NCBI RefSeq assembly: GCF_900115245.1
Contig: NZ_FOVT01000001.1
Location: 806,001 to 870,000, forward strand
Origin: Mesorhizobium sp. NFR06
GTDB lineage: Bacteria; Pseudomonadota; Alphaproteobacteria; Rhizobiales; Rhizobiaceae
DNA length: 64,000 nt
Direction: 5' to 3'
A program made the translations under genes and the position numbers. Shown here piece after piece: positions 26,338 through 35,115 of the stretch. Positions within the stretch are counted from its first letter, which is position 1. Every line of letters starts with the position of its first letter. The notes under the pieces are model-generated. The model was not told where the DNA came from. It saw only the letters and a program-made list of their open reading frames with translations, and did not search any database.

Positions 26338-26800
26338 AGACGTCCATTTCGATCTCGTCGTCCTTGTCGTAGACGAACTTGATCTTCTTGTAGGCGAAGC
26401 TGACTTCTTCCTCGATCAGGTCGGCCTCGTCGTTGGCCTGCCGCATGTCGTATTCCATGATCGAGGCGTCGGTGAGCGTCACCACCAGGTAGTCGCTGGT
26501 CTCGCCGTCGATTGTACGACGCGCCGAAAACACCACCTCGTCGAGCGCCTTGTTCTCGAACAGCGCCTTCTTCAGGTAGGGAGACGACTTGTCGTAGTGC
26601 TTGGTGAATTTGATCATCCCCATCGACACGCGGCCGCGCCGCGACAGCGAATTGGGATCGTAGGGCGCGATCATCTTGTAGTCGACGCCATGGATCTCGA
26701 TCTCGTCTTCATGGCCATCGCGCTTGCTCGGACCCTTGATGTCCGGGACTTTCAGGAAACCATCGATCTTCATCGAAGGTGCATCGGTTCTGTCTGGCAT
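26324..26800 (-). CDS. hcp: Hcp (TssD), T6SS tube protein
   Basis: The 158-residue protein is an Hcp: MKIDGFLKVPDIKGPSKRDGHEDEIEIHGVDY, GRVSMGMIKFTKHYDKSSPYLKKAL and a C-terminal FAYKKIKFVYD. It forms hexameric rings stacked inside the TssBC sheath and is expelled with VgrG. About 50 bases separate it from tssC, while its end overlaps tssE by 14 bases. A protein made in great excess might have its own promoter or RNA-stability element here, but none is evident. Confidence 0.97.
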   Translation of the reverse strand: MPDRTDAPSMKIDGFLKVPDIKGPSKRDGHEDEIEIHGVDYKMIAPYDPNSLSRRGRVSMGMIKFTKHYDKSSPYLKKALFENKALDEVVFSARRTIDGETSDYLVVTLTDASIMEYDMRQANDEADLIEEEVSFAYKKIKFVYDKDDEIEMDVYVGK

Positions 26801-26850
26801 TGTCTTTCTCCACCGCTTTCAAACGAAACAAGACGACTATGCTTGCGATT

Positions 26851-28356
26851 TCAGCCCTTCACTGACGGCAGTTCCGACACCAGCCGGAGCGAGGCGTTGA
26901 TGCCTTCCAGCTGGTAGTGCGGACGCAGATAGAAACGGGCATTGTAGTAACCGGGCCGGCCTTCGACGCTGTCGACCTGGACCTCGGCCGCGGCGAGCGG
27001 GCGCTTGGCGCGCGCCTTGTCGTCGGCAAAGGCCGGATTGGCCAGCACGTACCGGTTGATCCATTCGGTCAACCAGATCTGCATGTCGGTGCGTTCCTTG
27101 AACGAGCCGATCTTGTCGCGCGCAATCGCCTTGAGGTAGTGCGCGAAGCGCGAGACCGGGAAAAGGTAGGGCAGGTTGGCGCTCAGCCGCTCGTTGGACT
27201 GGGCGTCGGGGTCGACCAGACGCCCGGCGCGCGTCTCGTCGTCCTGAAGCGAATGCGCGCCGATGAAGGCCGCAAGGTCGGTGTTCTTGCGATGCAGGAT
27301 CGGCATCAGGCCGAGCTTTGCCAGTTCCGCCTCGCGCCGGTCGTCGATGGCGACCTCGGTCGGACACTTCATCGCGATCGATCCGTCATCCGTCGGGAAG
27401 GCGTGCACCGGCAGGTTAAGCACCGTGCCGCCGTTTTCGACGCCGCGGATCTGCGTGCCCCAGCCATAGAGCTTGTGGCTGCGGTTGATGTTGACGCCCA
27501 TCGGGAAAGCGGCGTTCATCCAAACGTATTTGTTGTGGTCGCCGCCCACCTCCTCCTCGAAGGTGAAGCCCTTCACCGGAACGGTTTCCGAGCCGTAGGG
27601 CAGGCGCGCCAGCACGCGCGGCATGGTGAGCCCGATATAGCGGGCGTCCTCGCTCTCGCGCAGCGACTGCCACGATGCATAGGCCGGGTTGTTCACGATC
27701 ATCTGCAGGTCCTGCGGGTTAGGCAGTTCCTGCCAGCTGTCCATCCGGAACAGCCGCGGCGAGGCGGCGGCGATGAACGGCGTGTGCGCCGAGGCGCAGA
27801 CGCCCGAGATGTTGCGCAGCAGGCCGACGTCGCGCGGATGGTTCGAGAATTCATAGGCGCCGATGATGCAGCCGATCGGCTCGCCGCCCAGCATCGAATA
27901 TTCGTCCGTGTAGACTTTTTTGAAGATCGGGCTCTGGTCCCACATCTGGCCTTCATAGTCTTCGAGCGTGTCGGCCAGCTGCTCCTTGGAGATGTTCATC
28001 ACCCGGATCTTCAGCTTGGTATCCGTCTCGGTGTTGTTGATCAGGTACCAGAGGCCACGCCACGTGCCTTCCATCTCGCGCACTTCCGGCGCATGCAGGA
28101 TCTCGTTGACCTGCGTCGTCAGCATCTTGTCGATGCCGGCGATCAGCGACTTGATCGACTTGATCGCATTGGACGAGATGGTCGTGGTCTCGGAGCGCGA
28201 CTGAGCGGCAAGCGCCAGATTGCGCACCAGCTGCTGCAGCTTTTCGCTGTCGTCCTTCTTGACCTTGAAATCCTTTTCCAGGAGTCCGCTGAATTCGCCA
28301 AGATCGATGGCTTCCGCCTCGGCGGTGGCGGCTGCTGTCTTTTGCTGTTCGGCCAT
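26851..28356 (-). CDS. tssC: TssC (VipB), T6SS sheath large subunit
   Basis: The 501-residue protein carries TssC hallmarks: LHAPEVREMEGTWRGLWYLI, GLLRNISGVCASAHTPFI, RVLARLPYG, and a conserved C-terminus YYNARFYLRPHYQLEGI. With TssB it forms the contractile sheath. It begins a few bases after tssB (stop at 28360, start at 28356). Length and order are standard. Confidence 0.98.
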   Translation of the reverse strand: MAEQQKTAAATAEAEAIDLGEFSGLLEKDFKVKKDDSEKLQQLVRNLALAAQSRSETTTISSNAIKSIKSLIAGIDKMLTTQVNEILHAPEVREMEGTWRGLWYLINNTETDTKLKIRVMNISKEQLADTLEDYEGQMWDQSPIFKKVYTDEYSMLGGEPIGCIIGAYEFSNHPRDVGLLRNISGVCASAHTPFIAAASPRLFRMDSWQELPNPQDLQMIVNNPAYASWQSLRESEDARYIGLTMPRVLARLPYGSETVPVKGFTFEEEVGGDHNKYVWMNAAFPMGVNINRSHKLYGWGTQIRGVENGGTVLNLPVHAFPTDDGSIAMKCPTEVAIDDRREAELAKLGLMPILHRKNTDLAAFIGAHSLQDDETRAGRLVDPDAQSNERLSANLPYLFPVSRFAHYLKAIARDKIGSFKERTDMQIWLTEWINRYVLANPAFADDKARAKRPLAAAEVQVDSVEGRPGYYNARFYLRPHYQLEGINASLRLVSELPSVKG

Positions 28357-28359
28357 GAC

Positions 28360-28896
28360 TTACTCCTCGCCCTTGCCGTCATCCATCGCCTGGCTGGCGA
28401 TCTTGCTCAGCAGCGGCTCGTTGTTCAGAAGCTGCGCGATGCGCTTTTCCGCGTCGACGCGGCCATCCATGAAGCCAAGCAGTTCCTCGAGCTGACGGCG
28501 CATCTTGAGGATTTCGGCCAGTTGCGGCACCTGCTCGGCGATCTTGTCCGGCGCGAAATCGCCCATTTTGGAGAAGGTGAGATCGATCGCCAGCTCTTCG
28601 TCCCGCTCTTGGCCCTCGGCCTGGGGCAGGGTGTTCTTCACGCGTGCCTTCACGCGCGGTCCCATCGCTTCCATGAATTTCGGGAAGCGGTTGGCGTCGG
28701 TTTCGACGAAGTTGCGGTCGAGCACCGACTTCGACGCTTCCTTGGTCTGTGAAGCGCCGGAAAGGTCGGCCATCACGGCCATGACGAACGGCAGTTCGAT
28801 CGTCGTCGGGCTGCCGTAGGTTTCCACGTCGTAGGCGATCTGCACGCGCGGGGCGCGGTTTCTTTCGATGACCTTCGCTTTGCTCTCTGCTGGCAT
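28360..28896 (-). CDS. tssB: TssB (VipA), T6SS sheath small subunit
   Basis: The 178-residue protein matches TssB: RNRAPRVQIAYDVETYG, ELPFVMAVMADLSG, LDRNFVETDANRFPKFMEAM, FSKMGDFAPDKIAEQVPQL. It pairs with TssC in the sheath recognised by ClpV. It is five bases from tssA upstream and three bases from tssC downstream. Confidence 0.98.
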   Translation of the reverse strand: MPAESKAKVIERNRAPRVQIAYDVETYGSPTTIELPFVMAVMADLSGASQTKEASKSVLDRNFVETDANRFPKFMEAMGPRVKARVKNTLPQAEGQERDEELAIDLTFSKMGDFAPDKIAEQVPQLAEILKMRRQLEELLGFMDGRVDAEKRIAQLLNNEPLLSKIASQAMDDGKGEE

Positions 28897-28901
28897 GCTC
28901 G

Positions 28902-30077
28902 TTACCTTTCATCCTTCTGGGCCGGCTTCTTGGGATCGGGTACACCGGCAAGCAGCCGGAATTCCTTCAGCCCCGACGGGGCGAGATCTTCCATCAGTTC
29001 CACGAAATCCATGTGCACCATCCGGCGCACCCGCCGCGCGAGATGCGGGATGGGGCTGGACGGTTCCGTCCGGTCGTAGAAGGCGACCACCAGGTCGAGG
29101 CACTTGACCACGTCGTCGCGCGAGGTGATCCGGTCCGGCAGACCGGCGTTCGCCTCCACAGAGCTTGCCACACTTGCCATCGTCTCGGCTCCATGACCGT
29201 TTCGGGCAGGCGTCGATGCCGGCTGCTCCGGCTGCAGGGAGGTCTTTGCCGCACCATTCGCCATGGCGCCGGCACTGGAATTGCGCTCCAGCGTCGTCAG
29301 CAAACGCTGCAGGAATCTCTTCAATTCCGGCACCGTGGCGCCATTGCCTTCGATGCGGGCGTTGAGCGCGGCGTCCACCGCGTCGAGGGCGGTGATCGCG
29401 GCGCGCGCGTCGGCCAGCAGCGACGTCATCGCTTCACCCGCCTGATCGATCTGGGCCGCGCATCCGGCCCTCACCCGGTTCAGCAACTGGTTATGCGCGC
29501 TTGCCAATGCCGCCCTTTCGGCGGCATTCAGTCCCGAGGCCGCTTCCTGCAGCATGACGCGCTCGTCGAGCGCGCCCTGTTCCAGATCGCGCCCGCTGAT
29601 CGGGCCGACCTGGCGCGGCGAAAAGAAGATCGTCTCGCGCAGGTTCGCCAGCAGGCCTTCCTGGGCGTTCTGAAGATCGAGCAGCGCATTGATGCGGCGC
29701 AAGGCCGCGTCGCGCGGCGGCGCGTTCGCCCGCAATGCCGGATGCATCGTTTCCCAATGCTGGTCGAAGGTGCCGGCGATGAGCGTCAGGCCTTGGGCGA
29801 GGCCGGCCAGCCCTTCCTCGTTGGCCAAGGCGCGCGCGACGATGACCAGCAGGCGCAGATCCCGGCCACGGGCGCGCAACTCCTCAGCTTTTTCGAGCAC
29901 CGCCGCCCAGTCGACCGGACTGGATTGCGAAATGGGCTTGCTGTTGCCGTCATGGACAACCTTGAGCTGAGGCTCGGTCAGGCGCTCCAGCTCATGGAAC
30001 GCCGGGTCGTTGCGCAAGTCCTCTCCCGACGGATTCTCACCGTTCAGAGGATTCAGCCAGAGTGCGAGATCAATCAC
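28902..30077 (-). CDS. tssA: TssA (ImpA family), T6SS cap/priming protein
   Basis: The 391-residue protein has the ImpA N-terminal domain (LNGENPSGEDLRNDPAFHELERL, SQSSPVDWAAVLEKAEEL, RDLRLLVIVARALANEEGL) and a C-terminal region with HLARRVRRMVHMDFVELMEDLAP typical of TssA. TssA starts and caps tube-sheath growth. It is the first gene of the long leftward operon and is divergent from clpV. The N-terminus fits the family without trimming. Confidence 0.95.
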   Translation of the reverse strand: MIDLALWLNPLNGENPSGEDLRNDPAFHELERLTEPQLKVVHDGNSKPISQSSPVDWAAVLEKAEELRARGRDLRLLVIVARALANEEGLAGLAQGLTLIAGTFDQHWETMHPALRANAPPRDAALRRINALLDLQNAQEGLLANLRETIFFSPRQVGPISGRDLEQGALDERVMLQEAASGLNAAERAALASAHNQLLNRVRAGCAAQIDQAGEAMTSLLADARAAITALDAVDAALNARIEGNGATVPELKRFLQRLLTTLERNSSAGAMANGAAKTSLQPEQPASTPARNGHGAETMASVASSVEANAGLPDRITSRDDVVKCLDLVVAFYDRTEPSSPIPHLARRVRRMVHMDFVELMEDLAPSGLKEFRLLAGVPDPKKPAQKDER

Positions 30078-30413
30078 ACCAACCCCCAGCCAGCGGCCCT
30101 GAGACCTCCATGTGACGTTACGTTATCACCGGCCTCACGCAACAACAATTGAGCACCTGCGCAAAAACTAACGAAAGCTGAACGCGCCCCGTTTTTCACT
30201 CGGCGCAACCCATCGCGCGATTGGTGGACCCGGTATGTGAAATGGCTCGCATAGTCCGGGCCGCAATCCGGTGTTTGTTACAGCGAGTTTGCAAGGCTTG
30301 TGTAACCGGGAGGTGCCGCCCGGATAAATTCAAACGCCCTATCCGCCACACCGCTTTGTCAAGCGGCCGCTTATATGGCAGGGTACAGTCGACAGGTTGC
30401 GGGAGCACGTTCG
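30078..30413. promoter_or_regulatory. Divergent promoter region between tssA and clpV
   Basis: These 336 bases must drive the main T6SS operon leftward and clpV rightward. The sequence is more AT-rich than its flanks in the middle. A short hairpin-capable stretch CCGGGAGGTGCCGCCCGG lies near 30307-30324. No clear sigma-54 -24/-12 element was found by eye. GGGAG before the ATG at 30414 is the clpV ribosome-binding site. Confidence 0.5.
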
Positions 30414-33254
30414 ATGGAGCAGCGCCGGTCATCGCAAAGTTTCAAGCGTAAGGAACTGGTAGCCAAGCTCAATGCCACGGGGGTGCGCGCCTTCAAGGCT
30501 GCCGCCGACACAGCGAAGCTGCGTGGCAACCCCTATGTCGAGCTCGTCCATTTCATCCAGCAACTGGTGCTGTCGGAGCGCTCGGACGTGCAGATGATCG
30601 CTGCCGACGCCGGACTGGATGCGAGCCGGCTGGCGGCCGACATGACGCGGGCCATCGACAAGCTGCCCTACGGCGCCACCTCGGTCGAGGAATTCTCGGA
30701 CCACATCTTCCACGCCATCCAGGAAGGCTGGAACTTAGCGACGCTGGAATTCGGCGTCGAGGAGGTGCGCAGCGCGCATATCCTGCTGGCCTGCCTCAAG
30801 ACGCCCGTGCTGGAAGGCCTGGTGTCCAAGATCAGCGGCGAATTCGACAAGATCGACGCCGATGGCGTCATTTCCCGTTTCGCCGATGTCACCGAAGGCT
30901 CCCTCGAAGCCGGCTCACCTCCAGTGGCCCCCGCCGCCGAAACGTCGGTCAAACGCGGTCCGGGCGGAGACTCGGCACTGGCGAAATACGCCACTGACCT
31001 CACCCAGCGCGCGCGCGACGGCAAGATCGATCCGGTGGTCGGTCGCGATCCGGAGATCAGGCAGATCGTCGACATCCTGATGCGACGCCGGCAAAACAAC
31101 CCGATCCTGACCGGCGAGGCCGGCGTCGGCAAGACGGCGGTAGTCGAGGGTTTTGCGCTCCGCATCGCCCAGGGCGACGTGCCGCCGACATTGCAGAACG
31201 TCAGCGTGCGCATGCTCGACGTCGGGCTGATGCAGGCGGGCGCCAGCGTCAAGGGCGAGTTCGAGAAGCGGCTGAAGGCGGTCATCGACGAAGTCCAGGC
31301 CTCCGAGGTGCCGATCATCCTGTTCATCGACGAGGCGCACACGCTGATCGGCGCCGGCGGCGCGGCCGGGACGGGCGACGCCGCAAATCTGCTGAAACCG
31401 GCGCTGGCGCGCGGCGAACTGCGCACCATCGCCGCCACGACCTGGGCCGAATACAAGCAGCATATCGAGAAGGATCCGGCGCTGACCCGCCGCTTCCAGG
31501 TGGTCAAGATCGAGGAGCCGTCGGAGGCGGTGGCCGTGCTGATGCTGCGCGGCGTCGCCGGCGTGCTGGAGCAGCATCACAAGGTGCAGATCCTCGACGA
31601 GGCGATCGAGGCGGCCGTCTCGCTTTCGCACCGCTACATCCCGGCCAGGCAATTGCCGGACAAGGCGGTCAGCCTGCTCGACACGGCTTGCGCCCGCGTA
31701 GCGATCTCGCAGCATGCGACGCCGGCCGAAGTCGAGGATATCCTGCGCCGCCGCCAGGCGCTTGAAGTGGAGAACGGCATCATCGGCCGCGAGGCGGCAA
31801 TCGGCATCGATGTTGCGGACAGGCAGGCCCGTGTCGAGGCCGGGCTGGCGGAGACCGAGACCGCTTTGGCCGCTGCCCAGGCGCGCTGGGACCGGGAAAA
31901 GGCGCTGGTGGCCGAGATACTCGACCTGCGCGCAAAATTGCGTGGCGAGGGCGTGCCGCTCGATGAGGCGGCGGCTGAGGAAGCCGCTGCGCAGTCGGAG
32001 AGCGCCGAGGCAGCAGCGGCGGCGTCCGGGCAAAAGCCGGTCGAGATTACGGCTGTTGAGATCAAGCCTCACATGGCCAAGGCGTCGAAAGGCAAGGAGG
32101 CCACGAAAGCGAAAGGGGCCAAGGCGGCAAAGGCCGAAGCAGCTTCCGCTGAGCCCGCGGATGAAGCCGCCGCCGATCTCGCGCGGCTGCGCGAACTGAT
32201 GGCCGAACTCACCACGGCACAGGGCGAGACGCCGCTGATCCTGCCTTCGGTCGACCGCAACGCGGTGGCCGCGGTCGTCCAGGACTGGACCGGCATTCCG
32301 ACCGGACGGATGCTGTCCAGCCAGACCGAAAAGGCGCTGAAGCTCGCCGCCACCTTGTCTGAGCGGGTGGTCGGCCAGGATCACGCCATGGAGATGATCG
32401 CCAGGCGCGTGCAGACCAGCCGCGCCGGCCTCGGCGCGCCGGAAAAGCCGGTCGGCGTGTTCCTGCTTTGCGGTCCCTCCGGCGTCGGCAAGACCGAAAC
32501 CGCGCTGGCGCTTGCCGAGACGCTTTACGGCGGCGAGCAGAACCTGATCTCGATCAACATGTCGGAGTTCCAGGAAGCGCATACGGTCTCGACGCTCAAG
32601 GGCGCGCCGCCCGGCTATGTCGGCTACGGCAAGGGCGGCATCCTGACCGAAGCCGTCCGCCGAAAGCCCTATTCGGTGATCCTGCTCGACGAGGTCGAGA
32701 AGGCGCATCCGGACGTGCACGAAATCTTCTTCCAGGTCTTCGACAAGGGCATGATGGATGACAGTGAGGGCCGTCGTATCGATTTCAAGAACACGCTGAT
32801 CCTGCTGACCTCGAATGTCGGCTCCGACGTCATCATGGACCGCACCAAGAACGGCGCGGTCCGGACCGGCATCGACGATCTCGACACAGCGCTACGCGCC
32901 CCGTTGCTGAAGGTCTTCCCGGCCGCCTTCCTTGGCCGCGTCGTCACCATTCCCTATTATCCGCTGTCGGATACTATGATCGAGGCGATCACCAGGCATC
33001 AATTCGGCAAGATCGCGCGCCGCCTTAAGGCGACCAGCGATGCCGATCTGATCATCGGCGACGGCGTGATGGATCTGGTCAAGGCGCGCTGCACCGAGAT
33101 CGAATCCGGCGGCCGCATGATCGACGCTATCCTCACCAACACGCTGTTGCCGGAACTCAGCCGCGGTGTTCTCAATCGCTCGCTTGAGGGCAAGAAGATG
33201 ACAAAAGTCATCGTCGGTGCCTCGGCGGAAGGATTTACCTACTCCTTCGAATAG
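30414..33254 (+). CDS. clpV: ClpV (TssH), T6SS sheath-recycling AAA+ ATPase
   Basis: The 946-residue protein (from the ATG at 30414, preceded by GGGAG) has an N-terminal Clp domain, D1 with Walker A GEAGVGKTAVVEG and FIDEAHTL, a middle coiled coil, and D2 with GPSGVGKTETALA and LLDEVEKAHPDVHE. It is a hexameric unfoldase that disassembles the contracted TssBC sheath. Between the coiled coil and D2 there is an unusual Ala/Lys/Glu-rich low-complexity insertion (about 31950-32190). An in-frame ATG at 30375 would add 13 residues but has no good ribosome-binding site. It is transcribed divergently from tssA. Confidence 0.97.
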   Translation: MEQRRSSQSFKRKELVAKLNATGVRAFKAAADTAKLRGNPYVELVHFIQQLVLSERSDVQMIAADAGLDASRLAADMTRAIDKLPYGATSVEEFSDHIFHAIQEGWNLATLEFGVEEVRSAHILLACLKTPVLEGLVSKISGEFDKIDADGVISRFADVTEGSLEAGSPPVAPAAETSVKRGPGGDSALAKYATDLTQRARDGKIDPVVGRDPEIRQIVDILMRRRQNNPILTGEAGVGKTAVVEGFALRIAQGDVPPTLQNVSVRMLDVGLMQAGASVKGEFEKRLKAVIDEVQASEVPIILFIDEAHTLIGAGGAAGTGDAANLLKPALARGELRTIAATTWAEYKQHIEKDPALTRRFQVVKIEEPSEAVAVLMLRGVAGVLEQHHKVQILDEAIEAAVSLSHRYIPARQLPDKAVSLLDTACARVAISQHATPAEVEDILRRRQALEVENGIIGREAAIGIDVADRQARVEAGLAETETALAAAQARWDREKALVAEILDLRAKLRGEGVPLDEAAAEEAAAQSESAEAAAAASGQKPVEITAVEIKPHMAKASKGKEATKAKGAKAAKAEAASAEPADEAAADLARLRELMAELTTAQGETPLILPSVDRNAVAAVVQDWTGIPTGRMLSSQTEKALKLAATLSERVVGQDHAMEMIARRVQTSRAGLGAPEKPVGVFLLCGPSGVGKTETALALAETLYGGEQNLISINMSEFQEAHTVSTLKGAPPGYVGYGKGGILTEAVRRKPYSVILLDEVEKAHPDVHEIFFQVFDKGMMDDSEGRRIDFKNTLILLTSNVGSDVIMDRTKNGAVRTGIDDLDTALRAPLLKVFPAAFLGRVVTIPYYPLSDTMIEAITRHQFGKIARRLKATSDADLIIGDGVMDLVKARCTEIESGGRMIDAILTNTLLPELSRGVLNRSLEGKKMTKVIVGASAEGFTYSFE

Positions 33255-33741
33255 AGCTTTATCGAGCTTCACCGTGCGTGCGTTCGCGCCGGACCCGCAT
33301 CGGAGATTTTCGATCTGCGCACGGTGACGGCCAGTGTGGTCTGGCAGGTGAGGGTGGAGCGCAATGGCTTCCCGCCGTTGGAACTGCGCATATTCCAGTT
33401 GCGCCGCAACGGGAGCGGCCCGGCACTCGGGCGGCTCGAGCCGCCACGCGCCGGGCCTGACCGGTGGGGGCTCGGAACAAAAAACATGGCACCGGCTGAA
33501 GCGAGTAATATCAGTTCTTGCTCATTTTTCCGCCATGCGAACGAAGGATGCGAAAGGCTTCGGCAAGAAACGTCCGAACGGCCCACGCCTCGGCGCTTTT
33601 GCAGACGAGGCATCCGCCGCATGGGCGGGCACTCTCATGGCGTTCGAGCCGGACCATTTGCACGCCGGTTGGCGCTCATAAGACGCTGAACCGAGTACCG
33701 TTGGGCAGGCCCGAAGGCGCGCATTGCATCCAAGGACTGCC
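33255..33741. other. Intergenic region after clpV, no supported gene
   Basis: This 487-base gap lies between clpV and the convergent HlyD gene. Several overlapping short frames exist (the longest about 120 codons), none with a recognisable motif or a good ribosome-binding site. A 48-codon frame at 33535-33681 has GC-rich third positions but cannot be called a gene on this evidence. It separates the T6SS locus from the type I secretion genes. Confidence 0.5.
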
Positions 33742-35115
33742 CTATCGGAAAGCGCGTAACATCTGGTCGGTAAGCGGCTTCAGCAAGTAAGACCATACGC
33801 TGCGCCGATCGGTGGTTATGTGGACTTCGGCCGGCATTCCCGGCTTGAGCACCTTGGCGTCCGTCAGGCAGGCGGCTTTGTCTTCGACGCTGATCCGGCC
33901 CGTGAAATACGAAAGCTGGCGCTGTTGGTCCTTGATCAGGTCTGCGGAAAGCCACTTCACCATACCCCGGCAGGCCGGCGTTGTGCCGGCATCGAATGCC
34001 GGGAATCGGATTGAGACCGGTTGGCCGGCACGCACGTCATCCACTCGAGACGGAGGAATCAGCGCGTCCACGACAAGCGTGTCCGAGTCGGGGACGATTG
34101 TCATGAGCAACTCCCCTGGGGCGATTACGCCGCCAACCGTATGGATCGTGGATTGTTGTATCGTGCCGGACTGCGGAGCGCGAACTTCCGTTTTGGTCAG
34201 CTCGTCCTGCGCTACGATCTTGCGCTCGTCGAGCTCGGACCGCTTGGCTTCCGTCTCGCGCAACTCGTTCGTCACTTCGCTGCGCCTTTGTTCGTCCAGC
34301 TGCAGGACCTGCAACTCGGTTTCGGTGATCTTGACCTGGGCTTCCGCGACGGCCGCCGCCAGCCGCCCGGACTCGCCTTTGGCGCGCGTCGCGTCCAGCC
34401 TGACGTTGCTAAGCCTTTCTTTCGAAACCAGTTTCTTGGAGTAGAGAGTGTCCACATCAGTGAGATCGCGGCCGAGCAAGGCCGCTGATTCGTCCATGGC
34501 GGCCTGCTGGGCCTTCAAGCCTTCGAGCTGCCGCTGGATCTGCTCGGTCTGGCTCCGAAGCAGTGATTTTTGGCCGGCCAATTCCGATGCCCGCGTTTCG
34601 AGCAAAGCGCGCTCGCCATTGACCAGAGCCACCACGCTTGGATTGTTCATTGCCGCCTGCAGGCTGGTTGGAAGCTGCATGGTCGCCAGCCCCTGACGTT
34701 CCGCCTCCAGCCGGGCAAGTCGTGCCGTGGCGCGGTCGAGGTCCTCGCTGATGATCTCAAGGTTTGCCCGCGCCAGTGTATCATCGAGCCTGACCAATAC
34801 GTCGCCGGCCCGAATATGATCGCCATCTTGCGCAAAGATGCCGCTGATCGTGCCGCCAGTCTGGTGCTGGACCTTCTTGGTGCTGCTTTCAACCACCACG
34901 GTCGCGGGTGCGATCACGGCGCCGGCAATCTGGGTCAAGCCAAGCCACAGCCCTCCGCCCACGACCAGCAGGCAAGTCACCGTCAATCCCAGCGCCAGGC
35001 TGGGCCCGAGGCTGCCTGGCGCCTTCAGCGGGTTCGCATCCGCGGGAGGCTGAACGGGACCGAACCAGGTATGAGACCGCAGGAACGCAAAAACGCGAGG
35101 CAGGAGATCACGCAT
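33742..35115 (-). CDS. HlyD-family membrane fusion protein of type I secretion (PrsE-like)
   Basis: The 457-residue protein has one transmembrane helix at about residues 40-62, a biotinyl-lipoyl-like half (QTGGTISGIFAQDGDHIRAGDVLVRLDD), a long coiled-coil hairpin (about 115-285), and a beta-barrel region with VRAPQSGTIQQSTIHTVGGVIAPGELLMTIVP. This is the HlyD/PrtE/PrsE plan: a periplasmic adaptor joining the ABC exporter to a TolC-type outer-membrane channel. It overlaps the end of the ABC gene by eight bases. No TolC gene is in the window. The RTX hydrolase at 37269 is the likely substrate. Confidence 0.92.
   Translation of the reverse strand: MRDLLPRVFAFLRSHTWFGPVQPPADANPLKAPGSLGPSLALGLTVTCLLVVGGGLWLGLTQIAGAVIAPATVVVESSTKKVQHQTGGTISGIFAQDGDHIRAGDVLVRLDDTLARANLEIISEDLDRATARLARLEAERQGLATMQLPTSLQAAMNNPSVVALVNGERALLETRASELAGQKSLLRSQTEQIQRQLEGLKAQQAAMDESAALLGRDLTDVDTLYSKKLVSKERLSNVRLDATRAKGESGRLAAAVAEAQVKITETELQVLQLDEQRRSEVTNELRETEAKRSELDERKIVAQDELTKTEVRAPQSGTIQQSTIHTVGGVIAPGELLMTIVPDSDTLVVDALIPPSRVDDVRAGQPVSIRFPAFDAGTTPACRGMVKWLSADLIKDQQRQLSYFTGRISVEDKAACLTDAKVLKPGMPAEVHITTDRRSVWSYLLKPLTDQMLRAFR

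Noticed and set aside
26917-28752. Plus-strand open frame of 611 codons
   Set aside because: It runs antisense across tssC and tssB; high GC keeps the opposite frame open, and it has no recognisable domains.
30078-30413. Sigma-54 promoter for the T6SS operon
   Set aside because: TGGCA-like and TTGC-like words occur, but not at -24/-12 spacing.
30915-32720. Minus-strand open frame of 601 codons
   Set aside because: It is antisense to clpV and has the Arg/Asp/His-rich composition typical of shadow frames.
33364-33681. ORF of 105 codons after clpV
   Set aside because: Overlapping frames of similar length exist in both strands and none has a motif or good ribosome-binding site.
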